From assembly GCA_014379625.1 (NCBI GenBank), contig JACMLJ010000004.1:1-58008 (forward strand): DNA of 58,008 nucleotides, written 5' to 3'. This document shows, in pieces, positions 1 to 8,600 of this stretch. The notes beneath the pieces are model-generated. The model did not search any database. It was not told the origin of the DNA and saw nothing but the letters and a program-made list of their open reading frames with translations. The stretch comes from Ferruginibacter sp. Lineage in GTDB: Bacteria > Bacteroidota > Bacteroidia > Chitinophagales > Chitinophagaceae. Both the position numbers and the translations under genes were made by a program. Positions within the stretch are counted from its first letter, which is position 1, and every line of letters starts with the position of its first letter.

Positions 1-500
1 AAACTTTTGGGCGCATCCATGCATTCAAAAAAATTGACTACCTCACCATCCATATCTGGCCAAAAAACTGGGGCTGGTTCAGCGATACATCCATTGCAAA
101 AGGTTTTGACAGTATCGTTGCCAAAACAAAACGATATATTACCAGTCATCTTGAAGTTGCCAACCGTTTAAATAAACCGCTGGTAGTAGAAGAATTTGGC
201 TTACCCCGCGATAATCATTCCTTCATTCCGCAATCATCCACTAACTTGCGGGATAATTATTACCGGGCAATATTTACACTATGGAATAAAAGCCGGATCA
301 GCAGTGGTGGAATAGCCGGCTGCAATTTCTGGGGATTTGGTGGCTTTGGCAGGGCGGGAAAAAACAGTAACAACTGGTGGACTAAAGGAGACGATTACAC
401 TTCCGATCCGCCACCCGAAGAACAGGGCCTCAATTCCATTTTCAACAATGATACAAGTACCTGGAAATTGATTACAATTTTTACAAAAATGATCCAATAA
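1..500 (+). CDS. GH5 endo-beta-1,4-mannanase, C-terminal part (5' end outside window)
   Basis: The reading frame is open from base 3 to the stop at 498-500, so this is the last ~165 residues of a longer enzyme. Visible motifs are the IHIWPKNWGW strand, the EEFG motif carrying the presumed nucleophile Glu (codon 192-194), and a C-terminal stretch with DPPPEEQGLNSIF. This combination is typical of GH5 subfamily 7 beta-mannanases, which cleave the mannan backbone. The acid/base half lies outside the window. A GH3 gene starts 34 bp downstream on the same strand, and a GH26 mannanase and an alpha-galactosidase follow, which supports a galactoglucomannan role. Family assignment is by motif recognition; the subfamily is less sure than the family. 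Confidence 0.85.
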   Translation, partial: TFGRIHAFKKIDYLTIHIWPKNWGWFSDTSIAKGFDSIVAKTKRYITSHLEVANRLNKPLVVEEFGLPRDNHSFIPQSSTNLRDNYYRAIFTLWNKSRISSGGIAGCNFWGFGGFGRAGKNSNNWWTKGDDYTSDPPPEEQGLNSIFNNDTSTWKLITIFTKMIQ

Positions 501-534
501 TCGTTCACCTTTTTAATAAATTTTAAACCAAACA

Positions 535-2796
535 ATGAAAAGCTTACTGTTTTTAACTTTTGCTATGGCGATTTGCACAGCCACCCATGCACAAACCAAA
601 AAAAACGTTTCTCCAACCGATAAAAAAGTTAACGAATTACTTGCGAAGATGACCCTTGAAGAAAAAGTAGGCCAGATGACGCAGGTGACATTAGGTGTGG
701 TGGGTACAAAAACGGATGGGGAATTAGATCCTGTGGCATTAAAAAAAGCGGTTGCAGATTATAAAGTTGGTTCTATTTTAAATGTAACCAACCATGCATT
801 AACTGTGCAGCAATGGCATCAACTGCTTACCAAAATTGCTGATGAGGCAAAAAATACCAGGCTTAAAATTCCCGTTATTTACGGGTTAGACGGGATACAT
901 GGTCAAACCTATACATTAGAGTCCACCCTGTTTCCACAAAATATCGCTATGGCCGCTTCCCGTAATATGGAGCTGGCAAAAGCTGTTACAAAAGTAGCTG
1001 CAAAAGAATTGAGGGCATCGGGCGTTCGCTGGAATTTTGCACCGGTATTGGATATTGGCCGGCAGCCACTCTGGTCAAGGTTTCCAGAAACTTATGGGGA
1101 GGATGTTTTTATGGGAAAAACAATGGGCGCCGCGGTAATAAAAGCCTATGAGGAAGATGGTTTGCAAAATACCACTGCCGTAGCAAGTTGTATGAAACAT
1201 TACCTGGGCTACTCCGCTTCGCGAACAGGTAAGGACAGGACACCGATCTATTTACCCGACATCGAAATGAGGGAATATTATTTACCGCAATTCAGGGAAG
1301 CAGTAAAAGCAGGCGCCTCCACACTGATGGTCAACTCAAGCGAAATCAACGGGGTTCCGGTACACGCCAGCAAATATTTATTAACTGACCTGTTAAGAAA
1401 AGAGCTGGGTTTTGAAGGCGTAATTGTTACCGATTGGGAAGATATAAAAAGAGTGCATGAACGGCATAACGTAGCCGCTACTCCAAGGGAAGCAGTAGCG
1501 ATCTGTGTGAACGCGGGTATTGACATGAGTATGGTACCAACCGATTTTTCTTTCTATGACCTGCTGATTGAAGCGGTAAAAAGGAAGGAAGTTCCCATGA
1601 GCAGGATCGATGACGCGGTTAAAAGAATATTAGTGTTGAAATTTAAGCTGGGTTTATTTGACAACCCCTATCCTGAGAAAGAAGCCGTTGCGAATTTTGG
1701 CAAGCCCGAATACCAGTCATTGGCACTGGAGGCTGCAAGCGAAGCCATGACCTTACTGAAGAATGAAAACAATGTTTTACCCCTTTCAAAAAATGCGAAA
1801 GTATTAGTAGCTGGTCCCGCCGCGCAAAGCCTCAGCGCATTAAATGGTTGCTGGAGTTATACCTGGCAGGGCAAGGAAGAACAATGGTACCCCGCGGATA
1901 GCAAAACTATTTTACAAACCATTACTGCCAAATTAGGTGCGGCTAATGTATTAACTACCACTGGTAAGGGCTTTGATAGTCCCATGAATTATGATGCCGC
2001 GGTATTGACTGCAGCAGCCGCCAACGTAGATGCAATTATTTTGTGCCTGGGCGAGAATGCTTATGCAGAAAGTCCCGGTAATATTGCCGACCTGGCATTG
2101 GATGAAAACCAGGTGGCACTCGCCAAAGCTGCTGCTGCAACCGGTAAGCCAGTGATACTAGTTTTAACAGAAGGAAGGCCAAGGTTTATTACCGGTATTG
2201 AACCTTCCATGAAGGGGATACTGATGGCCTATTGGAGTGGAAAGAAAACCGGCGAAGCCATTGCGGATGTATTGTTTGGAGACTATAACCCCAACGGCAA
2301 GCTACCGTTTAGCTATCCGCGCAGTATGGGCGAAGTGGTGATGTACGACCGGAAACCCACGGAAGAAACCAGGGAAATTTTTAATGATGATGTACATACA
2401 GGTTACAATCCATTGTTTGCTTTCGGCCATGGCTTAAGTTATACGAGTTTTGAATACAGCGACATCAAATTAAGTACGCTCCAATTGAAAGGCAACGAAA
2501 ATTTAACCATCACAGTAAAGATTAAAAATACGGGTGCAAGAGATGGCAGGCATACGGTAGAATTATACTCCAGGGATATGTATGCCAGTATAACCCCCAG
2601 CATTAAACGCCTGCGGGCCTTTCAAAAAATTGACCTGAAAGCGGGTGAAACCAAAACGGTTGCTTTCCGTATCAATAAAAATGATCTTGCTTTTGTAAAT
2701 GCGCAATTAAAAACAGTAACAGAGACGGGCGATTTTAAAGTGATGATTGGAGGGCTCAGTGCAGCATTTAAGTATACTTCGCAAGGGGTAAATTAG
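535..2796 (+). CDS. bglX: GH3 beta-glucosidase/beta-mannosidase-type exo-glycosidase
   Basis: A 753-residue secreted protein with signal peptide MKSLLFLTFAMAICTATHAQ, so probably periplasmic. The N-terminal GH3 TIM barrel (about 30-370) contains KHYLGYS and the nucleophile motif VTDWEDI with Asp300. The C-terminal GH3 sandwich (about 405-640) and a fibronectin-III-like end (about 665-745, starting near FAFGHGLSYTSF) complete the usual BglX architecture at normal length. GH3 enzymes release glucose or related sugars from non-reducing ends with retention. Here it would process oligosaccharides made by the neighbouring mannanases and endoglucanase. The exact sugar cannot be read from sequence. 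The 34-bp gap from the upstream GH5 gene suggests one operon. The last codons are partly duplicated about 400 bp downstream (see repeat at 2781-3247). Confidence 0.93.
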   Translation: MKSLLFLTFAMAICTATHAQTKKNVSPTDKKVNELLAKMTLEEKVGQMTQVTLGVVGTKTDGELDPVALKKAVADYKVGSILNVTNHALTVQQWHQLLTKIADEAKNTRLKIPVIYGLDGIHGQTYTLESTLFPQNIAMAASRNMELAKAVTKVAAKELRASGVRWNFAPVLDIGRQPLWSRFPETYGEDVFMGKTMGAAVIKAYEEDGLQNTTAVASCMKHYLGYSASRTGKDRTPIYLPDIEMREYYLPQFREAVKAGASTLMVNSSEINGVPVHASKYLLTDLLRKELGFEGVIVTDWEDIKRVHERHNVAATPREAVAICVNAGIDMSMVPTDFSFYDLLIEAVKRKEVPMSRIDDAVKRILVLKFKLGLFDNPYPEKEAVANFGKPEYQSLALEAASEAMTLLKNENNVLPLSKNAKVLVAGPAAQSLSALNGCWSYTWQGKEEQWYPADSKTILQTITAKLGAANVLTTTGKGFDSPMNYDAAVLTAAAANVDAIILCLGENAYAESPGNIADLALDENQVALAKAAAATGKPVILVLTEGRPRFITGIEPSMKGILMAYWSGKKTGEAIADVLFGDYNPNGKLPFSYPRSMGEVVMYDRKPTEETREIFNDDVHTGYNPLFAFGHGLSYTSFEYSDIKLSTLQLKGNENLTITVKIKNTGARDGRHTVELYSRDMYASITPSIKRLRAFQKIDLKAGETKTVAFRINKNDLAFVNAQLKTVTETGDFKVMIGGLSAAFKYTSQGVN

Positions 2797-3247
2797 TGGC
2801 TTTTTCGAGCTAAATTGTTAACTATTTTGTCCATTGAGCAGTATAGCCTTTTATAAAGCCACGCGAAATAGAATACTGTCCGAAGGCCTCCCCTTTAGGG
2901 GTTGGGGGCACAGAAGGCAGTAGCAATTTATTGTCCCGTTTCATTGGCTAACATTAATTGGTGAGGAATTGAGGCTGGGTATTTCAAAGATAAAAGAAGT
3001 AAGGAAGGTATTTCGATGTTGTATAATGAAGAAGATGAGGAATACGAATACATTGTTTTTGCCCCCGGCCCCTGAAGGGGAGGTCTTCGCACAGCCTGCT
3101 TTATAGCTGGATCAAAATAATGTATGGTGGATAATTTTGGTTTAAGATGGAATAAGTTTCCATCACCGGCGATTTCTATTTTGCAAGGGGTAAATTAGCG
3201 GCTTTTTCAAGATAAATCGTTCACTATTTTGTCCCTTGAGCACTATA
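2781..3247. repeat. Imperfect direct repeat overlapping the end of the GH3 gene
   Basis: Bases 2781-2845 and 3183-3247 are two 65-bp copies matching at about 58 positions. The first copy includes the last codons and stop of the GH3 gene (Q-G-V-N-stop); the second repeats the same codons and stop with no gene in front of it. The rest of the 2797-3340 gap holds the inverted REP-like pair described separately and no supported gene. The second copy may be a duplication product or the tail of a deleted GH3 paralogue. Confidence 0.75.
2881..3089. repeat. REP-like inverted pair (REPIN-like element)
   Basis: Bases 2881-2909 and 3061-3089 are inverted copies of a 29-bp GC-rich sequence identical at about 25 positions, each with an internal CCCC...GGGG dyad (CTCCCCTTTAGGGG and CCCCTGAAGGGG). 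They flank about 150 bp of ordinary AT-rich DNA. The layout resembles REPIN-type non-autonomous repeats mobilised by RAYT (REP-associated) transposases in other bacteria. No RAYT gene is present in the window, so the mobile interpretation is inference. Confidence 0.6.
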
Positions 3248-3340
3248 AAAAGCTGATAAACCAGACAGCGGTGTTGGCGAATGCATAAAAATCTTATTCA
3301 ATAAATCAGGTTCAGTACCATAGATTTTAATTGACCAAAA

Positions 3341-4426
3341 ATGAAATTATTCATCCGGCTTTCTTTCTTTGCATTGCTGCTTTTGATAGGCGCGGTATCT
3401 TCTTTAAAAGCAAACGGGTTGCCGGATAGCATTCATTTATTTGAAGCAGACAATCCCTTATTTCAATACGTTGGACGAATTGATTTTTCCAATCTAAAGC
3501 AGCCGAGGTTCTGGAGCCCCGGGGTATATATTAAAGCGAAATTTAAAGGTACTTATTGCGAATTGTTGGTAAACGACCAGAAACTATGGGGCAAAAATCA
3601 TAATTACATAGAAATTGTATTGGACAATAAACCCTTCAGGATACAAACAAAAGAAAAAAATAACCGGCTGGTGATTGGCCAAGGATTGGAAGACAGGGAA
3701 CATACATTAACCATTTGTAAAAATACGGAATCAAATATCGGGTGGCTGGAATTTGCAGGGTTAAAATGCGCTGCTCTTTTACCACTCCCGGCAAAGCCTG
3801 TACGAAAAATAGAATTCATCGGTAATTCCATCACCTGCGGAACCGGTAGCGACCAGTCTGTAATACCCTGTGGAAAAGGCGTTTGGCAGGATCAGCACAA
3901 TGCCTACCTGAGTTACGGGCCAACTGTTGCAAGAAGTCTTAACGCGCAGTGGAGCCTGAGTGCGGTTTCAGGCATCGGGTTAATCCATAGCTGCTGTGGT
4001 ATGAATATCACGATGCCACCGGTATTTGATAAGATAGACCTCCGGGGTGATTCCCTGCTATGGAACTTTGCAAATTACCAGTCCGATGTGGTTACGGTAT
4101 GCCTTGGGCAAAATGACGGGGTACAGGACTCTGTTAAATTCTGCAGCGCCTACCTGCAATTCATTGATCAGCTAAGGATACACTATCCCGCCGCGCAGAT
4201 CCTTTTACTAACCAGTCCGATGGGAGATAAACAATTAACTGCTGTGTTGAAAAACTACCTGGGGGGTATTAAGCGGGCCATGAATAAAAAAGGAGACAAA
4301 AACGTGGATACTTATTTTTATTCAAAGCAATATCACAATGGCTGCGATAACCACCCAAATCTTGCAGAGCACCAGTTGATGGCAAAGGAATTGGGAGAGT
4401 TTATCAAAAGGAAAATGAAGTGGTAA
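3341..4426 (+). CDS. SGNH-hydrolase carbohydrate acetylesterase (CE2-like)
   Basis: A 361-residue protein with a signal peptide ending near SSLKANG. It has the two-part CE2 layout: a jelly-roll domain (about 28-145) followed by an SGNH/GDSL hydrolase domain (about 155-355). Block I is FIGNSITCG with nucleophile Ser163, block III is CLGQNDG, and the catalytic His is His338 in DNHPNLAEH. CE2 enzymes remove O-acetyl groups from plant polysaccharides, which fits deacetylation of acetylated glucomannan in this cluster. It lies 544 bp after the GH3 gene, so it may have its own promoter or be co-transcribed through the repeat-filled gap. The family call is good; specificity is inferred from context. 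Confidence 0.83.
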   Translation: MKLFIRLSFFALLLLIGAVSSLKANGLPDSIHLFEADNPLFQYVGRIDFSNLKQPRFWSPGVYIKAKFKGTYCELLVNDQKLWGKNHNYIEIVLDNKPFRIQTKEKNNRLVIGQGLEDREHTLTICKNTESNIGWLEFAGLKCAALLPLPAKPVRKIEFIGNSITCGTGSDQSVIPCGKGVWQDQHNAYLSYGPTVARSLNAQWSLSAVSGIGLIHSCCGMNITMPPVFDKIDLRGDSLLWNFANYQSDVVTVCLGQNDGVQDSVKFCSAYLQFIDQLRIHYPAAQILLLTSPMGDKQLTAVLKNYLGGIKRAMNKKGDKNVDTYFYSKQYHNGCDNHPNLAEHQLMAKELGEFIKRKMKW

Positions 4427-4596
4427 GCAATGCCTGGTGGCTGATTTGTTTCAACTTATGCGGATGCTACGATTGAGCATACAGCGGCAAGAGGCGAACG
4501 AAGATTTACACGATAAGCTATCGGGTTTTATACTTCGCAAAAGATAAAAAGTGAATTTTTATTTTCTTCTATAGCAAAAAAATAAAAAATATACAA

Positions 4597-5724
4597 ATGA
4601 AAAAAAATACGACAGTAACCTTCGTTCTGCTCGCGCTTCCATGTATGGTTTCATTTGCTCAAAATAAAATGCAAACGATCGATCCGCAAGCTACCGGCGA
4701 AACAAAAGCATTGTACCAGAATCTTCATAAACTCTCCAAAAAACATATTCTTTTTGGCCATCAGCACGCTACAGAGTACGGTCATGGCTGGTCTGGGGAT
4801 AAAGACAGGTCGGATGTAAAATCAGTAACAGGTTCACATCCGGCAGTGATAGGGGTTGACTTCAGCGGCCTGTCCGGAAGGCCGGAAGCCATGATGGAAA
4901 ATACCAGGGAATCATTGCGAAAAAATATAGCGGCTACTTATAACCGCGGGGGCATTACTACCATTTCCTGGCATTTTTCAAACCCCGTTTCTGCAGGTGG
5001 GTTTTACTGGAAAGATTCCGTATCCCTGCCCGCCGTAAAATATATTATACCGGGTGGATTGCAGCATGAAAAATACAAATCCATACTCCGTTCAATAGGT
5101 GAATTTGTAAAAACGGTTAAGGGGGATGATGGGAAAGCGGTACCTATGATTTTCAGGCCCTTTCATGAATTTGACGGAGACTGGTTCTGGTGGGGAAAAT
5201 CCCATTGTACTGCGGAAGAGTTTACTTCATTATGGAAATTTACAGTGACGTACTTACGGGATAGTGTAGGCGTACATAATTTTATTTATGCCTTTTCCCC
5301 GGATTGCAAATTCAATACAGAAGCTGAATACCTGGAAAGGTACCCCGGAAACGAATGGGTAGACATGGTAGGCATGGATAATTATGCCGATTTTGGAAGA
5401 GATGGAAAATACAACCTTGACTCCGGAATAATGAAATTAACAATCGTTTCAGGCTATGCAAAAAAAGCAAATAAACTGGCTGCATTTACAGAAACAGGTT
5501 TAGAATCAATACCCAATACGAGCTGGTGGACAGAAACATTATTGAAAGCATTGAAATCTAAAAAAATGAGGCTTGCTTATGTATTAGTTTGGCGGAATGA
5601 TAAAAATAGTCCTACTCATTTTTACGCACCTTTTCCCGGCCAGGCAAGCGGACCGGATTTTTTAAAATTTTATAATAATAAGTATACGTTGTTTGAAAGC
5701 GACCTTAAAAAAATATATCAATAA
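4597..5724 (+). CDS. GH26 endo-beta-1,4-mannanase
   Basis: A 375-residue secreted enzyme (signal peptide ends MVSFAQ). GH26 hallmarks are HILFGHQHA near the N-terminus, GVDFSG, ISWHFSNP, the acid/base motif RPFHEFDGDWFWWG with Glu191, and the nucleophile motif AFTETGLE with Glu299. Length and domain span (about 25-365) match a single-domain GH26. It cleaves internal beta-1,4-mannosidic bonds with retention. It has no lipobox, so it is probably periplasmic, acting on imported manno-oligosaccharides. It sits 50 bp upstream of a GH5 endoglucanase, consistent with co-transcription. The 170-bp upstream gap shows no recognisable element. Confidence 0.93.
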   Translation: MKKNTTVTFVLLALPCMVSFAQNKMQTIDPQATGETKALYQNLHKLSKKHILFGHQHATEYGHGWSGDKDRSDVKSVTGSHPAVIGVDFSGLSGRPEAMMENTRESLRKNIAATYNRGGITTISWHFSNPVSAGGFYWKDSVSLPAVKYIIPGGLQHEKYKSILRSIGEFVKTVKGDDGKAVPMIFRPFHEFDGDWFWWGKSHCTAEEFTSLWKFTVTYLRDSVGVHNFIYAFSPDCKFNTEAEYLERYPGNEWVDMVGMDNYADFGRDGKYNLDSGIMKLTIVSGYAKKANKLAAFTETGLESIPNTSWWTETLLKALKSKKMRLAYVLVWRNDKNSPTHFYAPFPGQASGPDFLKFYNNKYTLFESDLKKIYQ

Positions 5725-5774
5725 TGGATTAAAACCCATCATCGCCCAGGTTCAATGAATAAAAATCAAAAAAT

Positions 5775-6734
5775 ATGAAAGGATTTGTAATCGCAGTAAT
5801 CTTTATTTGTGCTATTGGAAATGGCAACGCACAACCTGTAAAATTACATGGCCAGCTAAAGGTGCAGGGAACACAACTGGTAGATAAAAATAACCAACCA
5901 CTCGTACTGAATGGCATGAGCTTTGGCTGGAGTTGTTTTCATCCGCGCTTTTATACGGCAGCAGCCACCAAATGGTTACATAAGGACTGGAAATGTAATG
6001 TAGTAAGGGCCGCTCTCGGTGTAGAGCCCGACAGGGGATACCTGAAAGATTCAGCAGGTAATATGAAGCTCATCAAAACCGTGGTGGAAGCAGCTATTGA
6101 TGAAGGCATTTATGTTGTCATTGACTGGCATAGTCACAATATCCAATTGAAAGAAGCAAAAGCTTTTTTTAAGGAAATGGCCACCACCTATGGCCGGCAT
6201 CCAAATATCATTTACGAAATATTCAATGAGCCTGATTATGAAACCTGGGCCGAAGTAAAAAAATATTCCACTGAAATAATCGCTACAATCCGGGCTATTG
6301 ACTCCAGTAATATTATTTTAGTCGGTAGCCCGCATTGGGACCAGGACATCAACCTGCCCGCGGAAGATCCCATCAGCGGTTATAATAATTTAATGTACAC
6401 GGTTCATTTTTATGCAGCCACCCACAAACAAATTTTAAGGAACCGTACGGATGCAGCCATTGCCAAAGGCTTACCCGTTTTTATTTCCGAATCTGCGGGT
6501 ATGCAGGCTTCCGGTAATGGCCCCATTGACTATGCGGAATGGAATAAATGGATCAGTTGGATGGCGGCGGCGAAATTAAGCTGGATCACCTGGTCGGTAT
6601 CAGACAAAGACGAAACCTGTTCCGTATTAAACACAACAGCATCCGATTACGGTGGCTGGAAAAAGGATGACCTTAAAGAATCGGGCACTAAAACAAGGGA
6701 AATTTTAAGAGATAAAGCGGGCAAAAATAAATAA
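5775..6734 (+). CDS. GH5 endoglucanase (GH5_2-like cellulase)
   Basis: A 319-residue enzyme with signal peptide MKGFVIAVIFICAIGNGNAQ. GH5_2 features are LVLNGMSFGWSCFHPRFY, VVIDWHSH, the acid/base motif YEIFNEPDYETW with Glu152, YTVHFYA, and a late Glu239 in VFISESAG as the expected nucleophile. Most GH5_2 enzymes have EFG at that site, so the SES context is slightly unusual. ITWSVSDKDETCSVL matches the usual final strand. It hydrolyses beta-1,4-glucosidic bonds, and in this cluster probably the glucose-containing stretches of glucomannan. Same strand and close spacing to the GH26 gene upstream. Confidence 0.88.
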   Translation: MKGFVIAVIFICAIGNGNAQPVKLHGQLKVQGTQLVDKNNQPLVLNGMSFGWSCFHPRFYTAAATKWLHKDWKCNVVRAALGVEPDRGYLKDSAGNMKLIKTVVEAAIDEGIYVVIDWHSHNIQLKEAKAFFKEMATTYGRHPNIIYEIFNEPDYETWAEVKKYSTEIIATIRAIDSSNIILVGSPHWDQDINLPAEDPISGYNNLMYTVHFYAATHKQILRNRTDAAIAKGLPVFISESAGMQASGNGPIDYAEWNKWISWMAAAKLSWITWSVSDKDETCSVLNTTASDYGGWKKDDLKESGTKTREILRDKAGKNK

Positions 6735-6875
6735 TGCCTGAATAAGAAATGGTTATTGCTGATCGGCGCTTTGTTTATATTGAATGGCACAAAAGTTCAG
6801 GGGACTGGCATTTAGTCCTTCCAATTGCCTTACTATGGTTGGCAACCGTATTGAAAATTTTAACTACACTCACTA

Positions 6876-8543
6876 ATGGAAAGGAGAAAATTTATAAAAT
6901 TATCAGGCACTTCCATGGCAGGTCTTATAATAAGTTCACCTTCTTTCGAAAATTCGACGCCCGGCCATGTATTGACGCTGCCCGATGAAGTATGGATCAG
7001 TTCCGGCGATCAACAAATATCTCTTTTTTCTACTGATAAATTAAAATGGACAAATAAGGATACCGTGGTAATCCTAAAACAGGAACTGGGGCAGTTAAGT
7101 GTTTACGTGCAGTCACCCACGTCTGCATTAAATAATGTTCAGCTAAAATGGAAATACACCAGCGATCCCAATGCTAAATGCCTCGGCGATCATTGGGAAA
7201 GAACTTACGGGGATGTTTACTGGCAGTCACCTCCAGCCTCAACAAAAATGCCCTGGTATTTCATGCAGTATGATGGGAAAAATACTAATTGCTTTGGCGT
7301 AAAAACAGGTTGTCGCAGCATCTGTCACTGGCAAATCAACCGCAGCCAGGTTCAGCTAATACTCGATACCCGTTCCGGCGGTGTGGGCGTACAATTAGGC
7401 TCAAGAAAATTACATGCTGCAGATATCATTACTGCAAAAAGCTCAACCGGTGAAACTCCTTTCAGAACGGGTCAGCGTTTTTGCAAAATGATGTGCAAGG
7501 CTCCCAGGCTTGCAAAGCAACCCGTATATGGTATCAACGACTGGTATTTTGCTTATGGCAAAAATTCCTCAGATTTAATTTTACAGCATACCGCTTTGCT
7601 GGCAGACCTTGCAACGGATACGGTTAACCGCCCTTTTTCGGTAGTGGATGCCGGATGGGCATATTACTCCCCGCTATTGCCGGGTGACTGTTGCTGGCAG
7701 GATGATTATTCAAGACCCAACGACCATTTTAAAGACATGGGCAAACTGGCGGATGATGTAAAAAAAATGGGCATGCGGCCCGGCTTGTGGACAAGACCTT
7801 TGTGTGGCGCACATAACGACCGGGCAACTTTATTATTACCCTCCATTGAAGGGCGTGACGACCCGAAGAAACCGGTGCTGGATCCAAGTATCGAGGAAAA
7901 TATACAACGGGTAAAAAGGAATATTTCTCTTTACAAACAATGGGGATATGAAATGGTCAAGCACGATTTCTCCACCTACGATATTTTAGGGAAATGGGGA
8001 TTTGAAATGAACGAAACAATTACCCCGGGTGCCTGGCGCTTTAATGACAACACAAAGACAACCGCCGAAATTATCCTGCATCTTTACCAGTCTATCCGCG
8101 AAGCGGCAGATGATATGTACCTGATTGGTTGCAATACGGTCAGTCATTTGTCGGCAGGCCTCTTTGAAGTAAACAGGATCGGCGATGATACCAGTGGCAA
8201 TGAATGGGACCGTACCCTCAAAATGGGTGTCAATACACTAGCTTTCAGGGCAATACAACATAACCATTTTTATGCTGCGGATGCGGATTGTGTGGGCCTT
8301 ACCAACAAGGTGCCCTGGTCAAAAAATAAACAGTGGATGCAGTTGCTTGCAGAAAGTGGTACACCGCTGCTCATCTCGGCGCAACCAGATGCTGTGGGCA
8401 CGGAGCAAAAAGAATTTATCAAAAAATGTTTTACATCCGCAGCAAAAATATTACCCATTGGCGAACCATTGGACTGGATGAATACGCTGACGCCATCTAA
8501 GTGGAAACTAAATGGTAAGATTGTAAACTTTGACTGGTCGTAG
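6876..8543 (+). CDS. Clan GH-D alpha-galactosidase (GH27/GH36-like)
   Basis: A 555-residue protein. The N-terminus MERRKFIKLSGTSMAG resembles a twin-arginine signal. A beta-rich domain comes first (about 30-200), then a TIM barrel with VVDAGWAYY, PGLWTRPLC, the nucleophile motif MVKHDFSTYD with Asp364, and acid/base candidates Asp437/Asp438 in NRIGDDTSG. This pattern fits clan GH-D alpha-galactosidases, which remove alpha-1,6-galactose branches and so debranch galactomannan for the neighbouring mannanases. The length is intermediate between typical GH27 and long GH36 enzymes. The start at 6876 (ATGGAAAGGAG) was chosen because it begins the RR signal. The gene lies 141 bp after the GH5 gene on the same strand. 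Confidence 0.85.
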   Translation: MERRKFIKLSGTSMAGLIISSPSFENSTPGHVLTLPDEVWISSGDQQISLFSTDKLKWTNKDTVVILKQELGQLSVYVQSPTSALNNVQLKWKYTSDPNAKCLGDHWERTYGDVYWQSPPASTKMPWYFMQYDGKNTNCFGVKTGCRSICHWQINRSQVQLILDTRSGGVGVQLGSRKLHAADIITAKSSTGETPFRTGQRFCKMMCKAPRLAKQPVYGINDWYFAYGKNSSDLILQHTALLADLATDTVNRPFSVVDAGWAYYSPLLPGDCCWQDDYSRPNDHFKDMGKLADDVKKMGMRPGLWTRPLCGAHNDRATLLLPSIEGRDDPKKPVLDPSIEENIQRVKRNISLYKQWGYEMVKHDFSTYDILGKWGFEMNETITPGAWRFNDNTKTTAEIILHLYQSIREAADDMYLIGCNTVSHLSAGLFEVNRIGDDTSGNEWDRTLKMGVNTLAFRAIQHNHFYAADADCVGLTNKVPWSKNKQWMQLLAESGTPLLISAQPDAVGTEQKEFIKKCFTSAAKILPIGEPLDWMNTLTPSKWKLNGKIVNFDWS

Positions 8544-8600
8544 CTGCTCTTTGTGCCTAATTTTTTACCCATCTTACTGAAATCAAATCAACAACAGAAA

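Noticed and set aside
4427..4596. Gap between CE2 and GH26 examined for a promoter or small gene
   Set aside because: A moderately GC-rich block at about 4440-4530 looks non-random, but no dyad, promoter boxes or coding frame could be supported.
6749..6988. 79-codon plus-strand frame between the GH5 and alpha-galactosidase genes
   Set aside because: Its second half overlaps the Tat-signal start of the alpha-galactosidase in another frame, and the product has no domain or signal-like order.
8553..8600. Upstream extension of the GH28-like gene
   Set aside because: The extra 16 residues would precede an obvious signal peptide that starts at 8601.
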